From Escallonia rubra (lineage: Eukaryota; Streptophyta; Magnoliopsida; Escalloniales; Escalloniaceae), in assembly GCA_033065855.1 (NCBI GenBank), contig JAVXUO010001662.1, positions 81,140 to 145,139 on the forward strand: a DNA stretch of 64,000 nucleotides, given 5' to 3'. A model generated the notes under the pieces. That model did no database searches. It was not told the origin of the DNA and worked only from the letters and a program-made list of their open reading frames with translations. The translations under genes were made by a program, and so were the position numbers. Of the stretch, positions 33,300 to 45,100 are shown one piece after another. Within the stretch, counting starts at the first letter, position 1; every line of letters starts with the position of its first letter.

Positions 33300-34750
33300 T
33301 GCAAAGTTGTGAGAAAGGTTTAGATAAGTTAATGAATCCCCCCATCTGGAGACTGCCCATTTAGGAAATTCACCATGAATATTGTTGTAGGAGGTCCAAC
33401 AATGTCGAGATTCCTATTGGCTCTTAACATATGTGGGAACTCCTTTAACTTGCAAGAGGACAGTTGCAACTAAGTAAGACTGGGCAAATTTGTGTTGCTT
33501 TTGTTAGTGGTGCTCACTGTCATATTGTTGTTTAACAACCCAAGTTACTGAAGATTTATGACATTTGAATACATGTCTAGCTCTACAGTGCCTTTAAGTT
33601 GTTCCCTGAGCGGTAGAGAGAAGTCAAATTCTCACGTTCTGCAATTGATAGTGGAATTGGACCTGTTAGCTCATCCTTACTCAAAATGATGAACTCCAGT
33701 GACTTGTACTGGAACTCGTGCATTGGCCCGGGGAGTTAATTACTACAGAGGTCCAATTGATCGAGTGACGGAATAGAAAACAACCAAGTTGTACCCTTGA
33801 GTGAGTTATTCGATAAATACAGAGTAGTCAAGCTCGAAAGCTGAAAAATGATGGAGGTAAGGGTACCTGTAGTGAATTAGATGACATATCTAGTAGCACA
33901 ACTTGTGTAAGGTTTGCAACTGGGGATGAAATGGACCAATGAAATTGTTACCTTTAAGTGCCAGAGGATTAGCTATCTGAGATAAGCGAAAAGGTATGGA
34001 ATTTGGCCTTTGCGATTGTGGTTGTATTAAACGTCTAATCGAGTCAGTTTCTTTAGATTTGAGAATAAAGATGGGAGATTTCCACCGAAACTGTTTTCTA
34101 AGGGGTCCAGAAAGGTAATGAGAGAGGTTTTCCATAAAGTAAGGAATGGATCCAAAAAGTAGCACCCTCGAGGTTGCAAGTGATTCAAAAACTTCAGAAA
34201 GGCCAATTGAATCTGGTAATTCTCCAAGTAAACTTGTTGTTGAAAGATCCAACCACCTAAAAGCATTGCTCATGTTCGCTTTTGGTAAAATAACAGTGAG
34301 ACCCTTGTTGAAACTTCAATAAAGTGTGTGCAAATATGGCAGTTGGAAAACTTTATTACGTAGTATCCCATGCAATCTAGTACTCTTAAGCCTGATATAG
34401 AACACAAAGAAGAAGCCAAGCTCATGAGCAAATAACTGAATTGATGTTGATAATTGAAAGAGAAGCTTCACTAAACCGGGTTAAGTTTTGAAGGACCGTT
34501 TTAGAACTGTTAGGCTCAAGTTTGAAACTTTGATCATTGTTAGAGAGGTCAAGCGAAAAAAGATTCAAAAGACGCAGAATTTCTGGGGGTATTAGGCCTG
34601 AAAATTTTGAGTAAGAGAGGTTTAGATGTGTCAAACTTGCAAACCTGAAAATTTCATGGTGAACCCCAGAGATATAGAAACCATTATGAGCAAGACATTG
34701 TCTACATTTGAAAATATTGCTCGTCATGCTCATAGTCGGCAGAAGCAAAA
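33300..34750 (-). pseudogene. Receptor-like protein (extracellular LRR) pseudogene
   Basis: Read on the minus strand from 34748: FASLTHLNLSYSKFSGLIPP, EILRLLNLFSLDLSNNDQSF, NSSKTVLQNLTRF; then from about 34270 LDLSTTSLLGELPDSIG; then from about 33690 LEFIILSKDELTGPIP, NNLKGTVELDMYSNVINLQ and LQLSSCKLKEFPHML. These are plant leucine-rich repeats (LxxLxxLxLSxNxxxGxIP) in the order of the Cf/RLP family of cell-surface receptor-like proteins. The KGTVELDMY..NL and SSC.L.EFP motifs are diagnostic. There are many stops and frameshifts, and no signal peptide or C-terminal membrane segment was found. A relic. Confidence 0.78.
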
Positions 34751-35449
34751 CTGACTGCGGTGAAGTCTAGAATGAATTTGTATGGGTTTGGTCGGAAAGT
34801 AGGCTGATTATTTGCAGTTGAAGGAAGTGACGGTGAGGAATAAGCGAGCTGATGCTACAAGTGCAAGATAAATAAAAGGAAGAGATCAAGCAACACTGAC
34901 AGCCTCGTGTTTCCTAATCAAAGCATTTCAAAGAAAACAATTGTCTTAATTCAATGGCAGAGTAGTTCAATTTTGAACAATTAGCCTGTCAAGGCAAGCT
35001 TTATTGCAACCTCAGTATGAAGTAGAAGAAGAAAATCCAATGCAAAAACTACGTAGTCAAAGACATAACATGTGAAATGTTTGGCAGTAGATGTCAGTGG
35101 TGTAGTCTCTAACAATAACCAAGTCTGACAATGATGAATCTAGAATATACTCTCTTGCAGACCCATCATAGGACTTTCTCACCAATAAAACTCGACTTTA
35201 TTGTGATTTAGTACGTAATATAGTTCCTTTTTTGACTAAGTGAACGCAATATTTTGCCACCAAAAGTAAACAAATAAATATATCAAGCACTTGAATAATT
35301 TTTCAAATTTGTGCGCAACTCTTGTATAGCATCCCGTCCTATGCCTTCCCTCGTACAAGAGTTACCTCTTTCATGTTTTTACTTATACATGTACTTTATT
35401 ACCTTGTGATTTTCAATTTCTCCCCAGGAGCACTAGGTAAGACAGTTTG

Positions 35450-35720
35450 GAATGGTTCTTAAATTCTCTTTTTCCTATGGCTATCCTAAGAACGAAAACT
35501 AATCAGCAAAGCTCCTCTATTCTGTCCACCCAAGTTGTAGTTGGAAACAACACATTTCCATATGCCCATGTAATTTTTTAAATGGTTCTTAAATCCTCTT
35601 TTTCTGCATTAATGCTAAGAAAAAAAAGTAATCAGCAAATCGCCTATATTTTGTCCACCCAAGGCATAGTCGGAAAAAAAAAACATTTTCTATGCTTTTA
35701 AAGGTTCTTCAATCCTCTTT
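35450..35720. repeat. ~130 bp imperfect tandem duplication
   Basis: The block TTCTTAAAT(T/C)CTCTTTTTC...AATCAGCAAA...TTTTGTCCACCCAAG occurs at 35455-35580 and 35585-35690. A third start, GGTTCTTCAATCCTCTTTTCC, lies at 35702. Confidence 0.75.
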
Positions 35721-35904
35721 TCCTAGGTCAATCCTATACGTATTTGAGGGAATGAGGGTGATAAAAAAAAAAGGAGGCAATACCATGTGCAATAGATTGA
35801 TCTGATACGTCGTCGATAAATATCAAAGAACAGAATGCATGTCCAGAAGCAAGAATCAAAAGCGAACCAAAATAAGATTCAGTTAAATCGAAAACTGACC
35901 TGCA

Positions 35905-36060
35905 GGTGTAGATGAATTATTGAAGTACCAATCTGCAGATGACTTGAAGTTTGACCTCCAATTCATCGTTTAATAGCCTGGTATTTTTTCTGACAGTGTC
36001 CATAAAGGATCAGAAACTGTATTACAGATGAATTCTTGAAGTACCAATCTGCAGGTGGCC
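35905..36060. repeat. ~113 bp direct duplication
   Basis: TGAAGTACCAATCTGCAG recurs at about 35924 and 36037 with similar flanks (GATGAATT(A/C)TTGAAG). Confidence 0.7.
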
Positions 36061-36712
36061 TGCGATTTCTGTTTCAGAGCTTGGTAGTTCTTATGTGAGG
36101 ATGTTTTCAGCATTTCCTTGTTGAGGCAGGCTGCCTTTGAGAAGGGAGGTTGACTGACATAAGAGGAGCAGGAGTTTGTTCATGGTGTCGTTCGGAGTTG
36201 CCGTCAGCGGGTCGCACGCATTTGCATTGTTTCAAAAATAGGCGAGTAGATGGTAATATGGAATATATCGGAGGGCATTTTAGGGTTGAAAATATGTAGA
36301 AGCATGTCTAAACCCATTAGACTTTGAAGATAGAGAGGTAGTGAGGAAAATGTTATAAAGGCATTGATCGATATAATAGCACCTAGATTTCCTATTTAGT
36401 CTTTATATGGTCAATTCACTAACTTGCACAATAAAATTTGTAATATTTACATTTACAAAGGAATCAGAACAAAGCACTTTATCTTGATTGGTATATAGTA
36501 CTCGGTCGATATGATATGTACCGGCTTATATAACTGGTACGAAGTGATATTTTGATGGGTACGAAATGTAAAAAAATAATGTACTAGTTAAAAACGAAGG
36601 TGGTACGTACAGGCTGATACCCGTAGATTATTAATATTAATAACTATGTTATAACATACGCTAAACTATGTTATAACATACGCATAACTATTAATATCAA
36701 CTGGATAAGTTT

Positions 36713-36795
36713 TGGATGCCACTTGGGTTGAAAGAATCTTCCTCACATCCCGGATGCCACTTGGGTTGTAAGAATCTTCCTCACATCCCGTATTT
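36713..36795. repeat. 42-43 bp tandem duplication
   Basis: GGATGCCACTTGGGTTG(A/T)AAGAATCTTCCTCACATCCC occurs twice in tandem. Confidence 0.9.
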
Positions 36796-37140
36796 AGTGA
36801 CAATTGATACTCGCTAAATATTTCTACTGATTTTTCTGCTAACACTTTCAAGGACAATTCTTAGCAGCCAAAAATAATTTCAACCCAGGTAGCGGCCAAA
36901 ACTTTTTTCAAACTATTATGGTTAGATTTGAGCTAATAACGTGGAGATGCACGAAGCAAAAAAATGTTAAAGTAACGCGGAAAGCGAAAATGAAATTATG
37001 ATTGACGAGTAAATAACCACTGCAGGGTAGGATTAGGCAACCATTAACATAATGTAGGCGACCATTCAGAACTGAAAGAGCAAAATCTGAATCAAAGACT
37101 TCACAAAACTGAAACACAAAAACGCATTCTCTAATTTGAT

Positions 37141-38618
37141 TCATGGCGATGGGCTCAGATCTTCAATACCATCGCCGTCGGCGCCAGATTCCTTCTTCCT
37201 AACGTGATAATACACAGTACAGAGCACTGGTTCGCGGTCCTGCATACAATTTGCAAAGCATATCTAGTTAATACAATGAAAGAAAAGTACGCTCTTCCTA
37301 ACGGTGAAATGACCAAAATAACAAAGGTACCTTCTTGGGCTTGAAACGTGCGATCAAGTCATCGGTCAGTCTGTGTTCTGTCATGAGCCACGGTGTTTTG
37401 ACAGCATCTTTGTTATAGTAGGTGAGGGGCGTTGTGGTGCCAACGGTGGTTCCGGTACAGCCCTTGACGTCCTTTCTTGCTTGCGTCGCCTTCCAGTACC
37501 CGCGATTACCCTTGATATCCCTCTTCACTTTGTTGCCATTTGCAAACTTCTTACGCAAACTGGTAAAGAAGTACATCTTTTCGCCATCATGTTCAAAAGC
37601 CCTCTCTGCGCGAATAGACATCGAGGACAATGTTTAGTTGCTCAGGAAACTATCACTACAAGCTGAGATGGACCCAAGAAGCGTAATAATAGAATTCGAA
37701 AAGTTCAAGTTCCCGAAAAAAAAAATTAATGGCTAACATAAAAGAATTTAAAAGTGTATTTTAAATATAATTAGAAAATTATATGAGGACAATAATGCAT
37801 ATATAGATAGATATATTATAAGAATGTAAACTAAATAAGAATTAACATTTGATCTATTATTATTATTATTTCTTTGTAATATAGAGATTTACAGTTCGGA
37901 ACTTTAATTTGGAAGAACGAAAACGGAGTAAGGAAAGATAAAGATTGTGACGGCCGGTAGCACAAAATTTCAAAAACACCACAAAAAAGAAATTCTAATA
38001 CATCGATATTACAATATAGTGGTGATTTCGTAAATATGTTAAATATAATTACCAATATTAAAAAAATTCCAAAATTTGTGGGGTGACCCCTCCCTGCACC
38101 CCCCACCCCGGACGGTCATGTTTGTGGCTTGCCACTGACTTCAGGGTTTCAAAGGATGCTTGATAAACTTTCCACAAATTATAGAAATTGCTGAATTTTG
38201 CCAGAAAAATAGTCTGCTACTTCACTTATCTAAGAACGGAGAGAATGTATGGCAAGAAATAGAGAAAGTATAACGGACCTGGTAGTTCATGGGGCTCATA
38301 GTCATAGATATCGTCAACAGAGCTCACAATGCCTGGCGGAATTTGAATCGGAAGGAACTTAGAGTACAAGTAAAAGCAGATAAGTTCGTATCGAGTAGGT
38401 TGAAACCTCTGACCGGGGGGAAGATGCTTCTTCCAACAATAACTATCACTGTCAGAACCATTCTTCTCACAACTTATTAGAGCTAATGAAGAACCGGAAG
38501 CCATTGGCATCTTACTGTTCCTCTCGGGACTTATTGCAGGTAATGAAGAACCGGAAGCCATTGGTATCTTACTGTTCGTCTCGCGACTTATTACGGCTAA
38601 TGAAGAAATGGAAGCCAT
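37141..38618 (-). CDS. NAC-domain transcription factor, short form, three exons
   Basis: Exons 38618-38279, 37605-37331 and 37239-37141 join in frame (714 bp, 237 residues, no stop). Borders are CCAG|GTCCGT, GCGCAG|AG, AAG|GTACC and TGCAG|GAC. The NAC domain is complete in order: A LPPGQRFQPTRYELICFYL, B YDYEPHELPE, C MYFFTSLRKKFANG and KGNRGYWKATQARKDV, D TPWLMTEHRL, E EPVLCTVYYH. NAC proteins bind DNA as dimers to control transcription. Unusual points: the protein stops about 20 residues after the domain, so there is no normal activation tail; and the first ~57 residues are three tandem 19-residue repeats, each starting MAS, so three in-frame ATGs exist (38618, 38561, 38504). It is the best candidate for an intact host gene here. 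Confidence 0.8.
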
Positions 38619-40329
38619 TGGTATCTTATTCAAATCTTGAAGAGACTGGTGGGGCGGTGCTCTTCATATAGCCATGTTGAGCGGTTACCAAATATTACTT
38701 GGACTGGGAACTAAGCTAGCTTCCCAGAAGCCATAGGTATATTAACATGCATGGGTGGTCTGGTCATATATTTACAAGAAAGGCCCACAGGATTTAGTAG
38801 ATAACTCACGTAGTTAGTGGCACTATCTTGTGTTTCCTTTTTCCGAAAGGCTTTACTAACCGACTTACTATTTTTGAGTTATTACGTAAGATAAAACCCA
38901 ATACGTAAAGCGTGAGAAGTTCAAAATTATTCCTGTGTCAGTGTGTGGGGATAAAGAATTTAGATAAGAGAACTTCTATGACCAATCAGGAATTCCACTA
39001 CAAGAAATTGCCTGTTTAGCAACCGCTGTTTGCGGTCGCTAAATGGTGTTTGGCGATCGCTAATTGTGTTTAGCGACCGCAAACGGCGGTCACTAACGCT
39101 GTCGCTAGAGGCTGGGTCGCTAAATTTTAGCGACCGTAATTTTTTCGCGGTCGTTAAATTTAGCGACCACCTTGGCGGTCTCTAAATCTTTTTGATAATT
39201 AAAAAAAAATTTGATTAGCAACCATGTTTACCAGATTAGCGACTACTGTAGTGGTCGCTAATTTTTTTTAGCAATTAATTTTGCGGTCGTATATGATTTT
39301 TGAGTTTTAATATTTTGTAACGGATTTGCATTTTTATTTGGTAATGAAACTAATGACACATAAATCATTCCAAACTCACACAATAAGGTTGTACACAACT
39401 TTTTCATTTCATTAGCAATCATATCCAAAATTATAATCAACAACTTTAACTCTCAATCAGACATTGTCTCGAACCAAACTAAAGAAACATCTTAAACACC
39501 TAGACTAGGACCAAGGTAACTACTCTTGAGACCATACAAATTCATCAACGTAAGAATTCATCATCGTGAGTAGCATTTTTAGGCAAGGAAGCGCCCATAC
39601 TGTCATTTTCTTCACGGGTTGTTTAAGGCACACAAGGTCCAACATCTTACTCATCACCTTGAGAATCGCAAACATTAGGCACAAGTCGACGCTGCATGAA
39701 ACAAAAGAATTTAATCAAAGAAACAACCAATGCATTTTTATTTTTATTTTTAAAAAGTAACCTTTAGCATTATTCATACAAAAATCTGCAACCCCACGAA
39801 TCACACTATGTATTCATTTCAAAGAAACGTAGTGCACTTGGCTCTCACACTCTATTAACCGAAGAAAAATATCATTTTTCTCAACGAGACGCTCCACATT
39901 TTATATAACTGTCAAGCTATAAATGAATCATGACAAGCAAAAATAACACCACAACTGCCAAGTTAAGAAAAATGGTCTCATGAAAGTTTGTCAAATCTGA
40001 AGCAAACCACACTCAGCTAAAATGAATTGCATGTAACTGTTTATGCAAGCTAGCTAGGTTGTCCTGTAGCAAGCCATCGCTGAAGTTCTAAACTCGTCAC
40101 AATCTTTGTGCTGTAGAAGAACATTACGTGACACTAGCAAATTACCGACTAAGATCCCTATGCAAGTTGAAAAAGAAAAATAATGATATATTTGAGACCC
40201 TAGTAGAAGAAAATCATCTAATAATCATCTAATGCAGATACTATGTAACACTCCGAACAAAAAAACACATGAACAGGGTGCACTTGCTAGACAAATCAAA
40301 CAATTCAATGATTCCGTCTCATAAACCAG

Positions 40330-40490
40330 GCTAAACAGAACTTACTACAGGCCAACCACAAAAGGTAACCCTTCAAAAATACCTCCAAAGTACACCACCC
40401 CACCCTACCAGAAAAGGCTAAACAGAACTTACTACAGGCCAACCACAAAAGGTAAACCTTCAAAAATACTACCTTTAAAGTACACCACCC
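40330..40490. repeat. ~82 bp tandem duplication in CACTA interior
   Basis: GCTAAACAGAACTTACTACA followed by GGCCAACCACAAAAGGTAA occurs at about 40330 and 40418, with CCTTCAAAAATAC and AAAGTACACCACCCCAC after each. Confidence 0.85.
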
Positions 40491-40869
40491 CACAATCCTC
40501 CCCAATTACTCTACATCTCTTCTCCAAAAAAGACCCTTTTGAAGGGAACAATCTGTTGAGCAATGACCGATACTGATTTCTTTTAGGGGATTGAGTTATG
40601 TAAGGGATTGAGCCAGTGATTAAGGGACAACATGATTTGTGGTTTAGTTTTTTGGCTTACCCACTAAAATTCCAAGTACTCAAGTTCCAACTGGTATCAG
40701 GATATGTATACTGGATTGCAGAATTACTTAAATATGCCGAGCTCATTTGGTTGATAAATCTTCAAAATATAGAAGGGAGAGATGGAAAGAGATGAAGTAC
40801 CAATGGGATTCTGCATTGGTTTATAAATTTGGTATCAACGTGATCTCGCCCACTCCAGTCAGATTAGTT

Positions 40870-41335
40870 TCACATGAGGAACTCATTGTCATACTTGCAC
40901 AAGTCAGACCTAAACCATTCTTCTCAACAAAGTCCTCGAAGCGCATTTTTTGCACACCCTGAAAGATTTTTGAAAAAAACAAACTCATAAAATAGATGCA
41001 AATGCATTTCTCGTACCAGATTTGGCAATCCATCATGCAACTAGCATGTAACGTAACTACGCTAAGAACTGTATATTGATAAACAAGAAATTGTCATAAG
41101 AAACAAAAAACTGAATAGCAATATAGCTTAATTTAGCTTATTTTAGTACAAAGTGTGACTCACCAAATAAGAGTGTATCATCAAATGAAGGCATTTTCTT
41201 GAACAGCTGAGCATTCTTAGAGGAACGCTTTTCCAAAAGACATAAAGTCTCTGTTTCCATGTCAATCCGACTAACACCGACTCTGGCACAAAAACTCCCA
41301 TGTACACCACGGCAATCACCGCCACTGATGCAACA
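40870..41335 (-). other. Possible captured exons of an unidentified gene
   Basis: The minus-strand segment 41325-41168 lies between a CAG acceptor and a TTTG|GTGAGT donor. One frame reads ETETLCLLEKRSSKNAQLFK then KMPSFDDTLLFG. A second segment from about 40961 follows TTTCAG and reads GVQKMRFEDFVEKNGLGLTC. No family is recognised. The borders and lack of stops in these short pieces suggest exons carried by the CACTA element. Confidence 0.3.
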
Positions 41336-42172
41336 AACTATAAGCAATTAAGAATGGCTTCCATCAGTGAATAACTCACACATACAGCATATGTTAGCCC
41401 CAAAAATACCTAAAAATGTTTGATAACTCCATATGGTAGCAAACCGCAATTACAGATATGGGTTCCTCTCTCTCTATAAATAGAAAATTACAATTTGGCT
41501 CTTAAAAAAGTAAAAACATGAGTAGAGAAGCAAGAGATAAGAAAATTACAGACTCAAAAGACGCAGAAAATTGCAGATCCAAAAGTAACAGATCAAAGAG
41601 GCAGAAAAGGCGGAAGAATTACGTGCGTTGGGGCGAGAGACGATGTGTGCTGGGCTGCAACGTGGGCTTGGCTGCGCCATGGGCTACGTGGCCTGCTTCG
41701 CGCTAGCATGGTCTTTGGCAGTGGCGGCAAGGAAGGCGATGAAAGAGACACGGTGGCGGAAGGTTACGTCCGTGGTTAGGAAGGGGGAAGAGAGGGAGAG
41801 GCAGTGGATGTGTGGTGAGGGGGAAGTGAAAAACAAAAATGAGAGAAAGATGAGTTTAAAGAGTAGGAAAGTTAAAATTAGGGCAATTAAAAAAAAAATT
41901 GCTAACTACTATAGCGACTGCTATGGTAGTCGCTAACGCAGTCTCTAAAATTAGCGACTGCGGTGCAGTCGCTAAATACTAGTCGCTAAATTTAGCGACT
42001 GCCTCGCGGTCTCTAAGTAGCGGTCACTAAATTTTGTGCCAACAGTTTTATTGACCCGCCTGGATTTGCGTATGCTTAGCGACCCGCTAATGATAACAGT
42101 CACAAAAGCGGTCACTAACCGCCATTATGGCGGTCGCTAACTGCGGTTCCTAAAACCCTGTTTCTTGTAGTG

Positions 42173-45100
42173 TTATAAATCCTTGTTGGAACTTGGATTG
42201 CTTGCCCAGTACTAATCAGGATTTCCTTTGTCAAATTTTGGTAATCAGGATTTTATGAGTAAATAGGATTTCTAAATGGTAAAATTGGACTATCCGAGTT
42301 GTAAAGAGATAGTTAAAATCCTCTATATAGCGACAACTAATGGTCATATATACTTTTAGAGTGATTTTTATTCAGTGATGTTAAAACAGTTAAGCTAAAA
42401 ATTTTCACTGAAAGTGCTAGCAAAATGCCACTAAAGGTTAATCGTCACTATACAAGAGGTTGTACATATCTTCTTACAACAAAAATAGCAGCAAATATAT
42501 ATCCTTTTCAAATCCTTGTCGAAACTTGGATTGCTTGTCCAATACTAGTAAAAAAAATATTGAAGCCACGAAATGGATTATGTAAATTGTCCAACATTAA
42601 TGAGTCTTTTAACTTGTACTCACATGTATTAGCTATTCTATAATGCGTACTTTTTGGTGGACCTGAACAGATTCGAGTGTTCGGTGAGATTTTCGTCATC
42701 CGATCGGTGACTCCAACGATGGTGTGCTTGTACCCTCAGGTGGTGAAATCCACTTCCAAATCCCAATACCATTTGTGGAACCAGAGTTTCATTAGTTCAA
42801 AGAACAACTTTGGCAACAACATGAGACGGTATTTTGTTGTAGCCGTCAATAAGGAGGGGAAGAGGAGGTTGTATATGCAAAAGCTGTTGTACTACCCAAC
42901 TTGAGTAATTACGTGGTTGTTTGTACCAAGACAAATCTAGAATGACTGGACCTAGCAAGGTTGCTTCGTTCTAAGACCTCAGCAGAGACCATGTCATCGA
43001 TGAAGCAAAGACCGGCCTAAAGATAAGACTTCACTCAAGCCGAATTCATCCTAGGATATAGGTTGGTGACTGTTTTGAACGTGGAAGTGGCACATGACTC
43101 ACTCACACGAAGCCTGAAAATTTAGCGAGATGTAAAAGACGTGATAAAGGGTGGATAAAAAAATTAGGCAAAAAAGGTAAATAAGGCATTATTCATTATC
43201 AACTTGTGGCAAAGTCAAATCAAATCAAGGAAGCTTAACATGAGTAAAGAGATAGAACAAGCACGCTTGAACACATGCCAACTCCAATTAGATGGAATCA
43301 TTGAAGGCTAATGATTGAGAGCCCTAGTGTAAAAGCCATATAAGTTGTGTTAATAGTCGTGGAAATACGGTTATTGTTCTCGTGTCTCATCCCATATCTT
43401 ATCTTATCTTATCTTATCTTATCTTAAATCTTAAAAGGCTAAAGTGTTTAGACATGTTTATGTGTTTCTACACATTCTCATCCCCAAAATACCCTCTAAA
43501 ATATCACATAACATCAATAATAACACGAATAACCTGCCAGATTTCAAAAACGTTGCAACAACAAACCTCTTCCGCCAGGCTCTCTCACTCCCCACCCGCT
43601 CAAGACACCTCTAAGCGGTGCCGTGGTTTCCATACAAACGGAACTTCTCTTCCACCAGGCTTTCTCAGTCCCCGCGCACACTCCGGCGTAGCCTCTACAA
43701 GGATTCCTTCGTTCTGTACTTCAAAGTTCTTCCTACAATAATTCATCCAATTCTTCATTTGCAGGTCAGTGCTTGCATAACACGATCGCATTTCGTGAAT
43801 CAATGAACGGAAACGCTCTATTTACGCTTCTGATTATTCTACATTATACATTCTGTTGTTCAATGACGTTTATCTCTCATTCATCCGATGACTACACACA
43901 CATGAGATTGCATGCTCTGCGTCTCTACAGCCACCTCCACTTCTTCCTTATGTGTCCCCTACATGTTTTCGTCCTCTTTCACCATTGCATGCAAGGTGTT
44001 TGAAGATATGCAAATTGCCTTGTTGTGTTACCAATCACATAGGAAAGAGCAGATACGAATGACTGGCAAAGTTTAAAGCTTTGCTTATGGTAGAAGGATA
44101 TTAAGCATTTCAAGACTCAAAATAAGAACTCACCCCAGTAACAGTAATGGAGACCCCATCCTAGATGCCAGTGTTCCTATCCCTGCCTCAATAAAATGAT
44201 AATCATAGAATGTCTATTCTGAAAGTTCTTCACTTTCATTCTGACCCATGTCCTACTTCCACATACCAATTTTCACATCCTTGCTGTTTCCATGTCCTGC
44301 TGTTTCTACATAGGCCATGTTGATGAGGTTGTTGTTGTATCTGTGAGCTTTCAGTCTAAATTCAGACAATTCAAAGATTGAGGGCCTAGAGTTGAGCAGG
44401 TTTAGTTATACTTATCAGAAAAAGGAAAACCATTAAGGGCCTAAATAGCGCATGATGTGGCATACAACCCATCACATCGTCAGAAATATACCACAAGTGG
44501 TTACACTATATTTTACTGAATGTAAGGCTTGGGTTGAACGATTAAAGTTAACTGATTATATGCGTGAGAAATTACGAATTAACTAAGGTATAATTATCTT
44601 TTATAATGGTTTCACCGATAGAGATTATTATACCTGGAAGCATGCGAGTTCTAATCGATCATTGACGGGATGTCCATGCCCATTTTGGATGTGAAGCAAT
44701 TCTTGCTCAGGTTTTTATGTTCTTAGATAGAAACACTTTGGCTGAGTGGCGACGTGTTACACTACTTGATGCATAGATTAGTAGATATACCAATTCATAA
44801 ACAGCATAGTGATTATGTTACAACAGAAAAAAGATGCTGTTGGCACTACACTCCTAATTTGAATATATAAACATGAATTTTACAAAACTGTAACCTTTTT
44901 ATTCTAAACTTTTCCTTTATTGCTGTATTTGTGTTTTTAGGAAACTAAGATAAAACGTCTGAACTGCCTAAAATTTTGAGAACCACCATGGCATGTAGGA
45001 ATGGCCGTTGTACTTACTAAAACTCTGCTGCTTTATTGAGGCAGGGCATTACAGTGATTACTTTCAAGGTCCATTGGCCTAATCTAATATGGTGCTGAAG

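Larger units (their letters stand above)
34751..36660. other. No gene seen, small duplications
   Basis: Non-coding apart from two local duplications listed separately (35450-35720 and 35905-36060). Confidence 0.4.
38996..42172. mobile_element. Non-autonomous CACTA element with TTAGCGACCGC subterminal repeats
   Basis: The left end is CACTACAAGAAATTGCC and the right end CCTGTTTCTTGTAGTG. Repeats of TTAGCGACCGC/GCGGTCGCTAAA fill 39010-39300, and the related TTAGCGACTGC forms fill 41895-42150. The flanks are TTC and TTA, so the 3 bp target duplication is imperfect by one base. It is 3177 bp long with no transposase. The interior holds intron-bounded minus-strand segments (for example 41330-41168 and 40965-40870) that may be captured exons I cannot name. 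Confidence 0.82.

Noticed and set aside
41518-41936. 102-codon frame near the right end of the CACTA at 38996-42172
   Set aside because: Lys/Arg/Glu-rich from purine-rich DNA, running into subterminal repeats; no recognisable domain.
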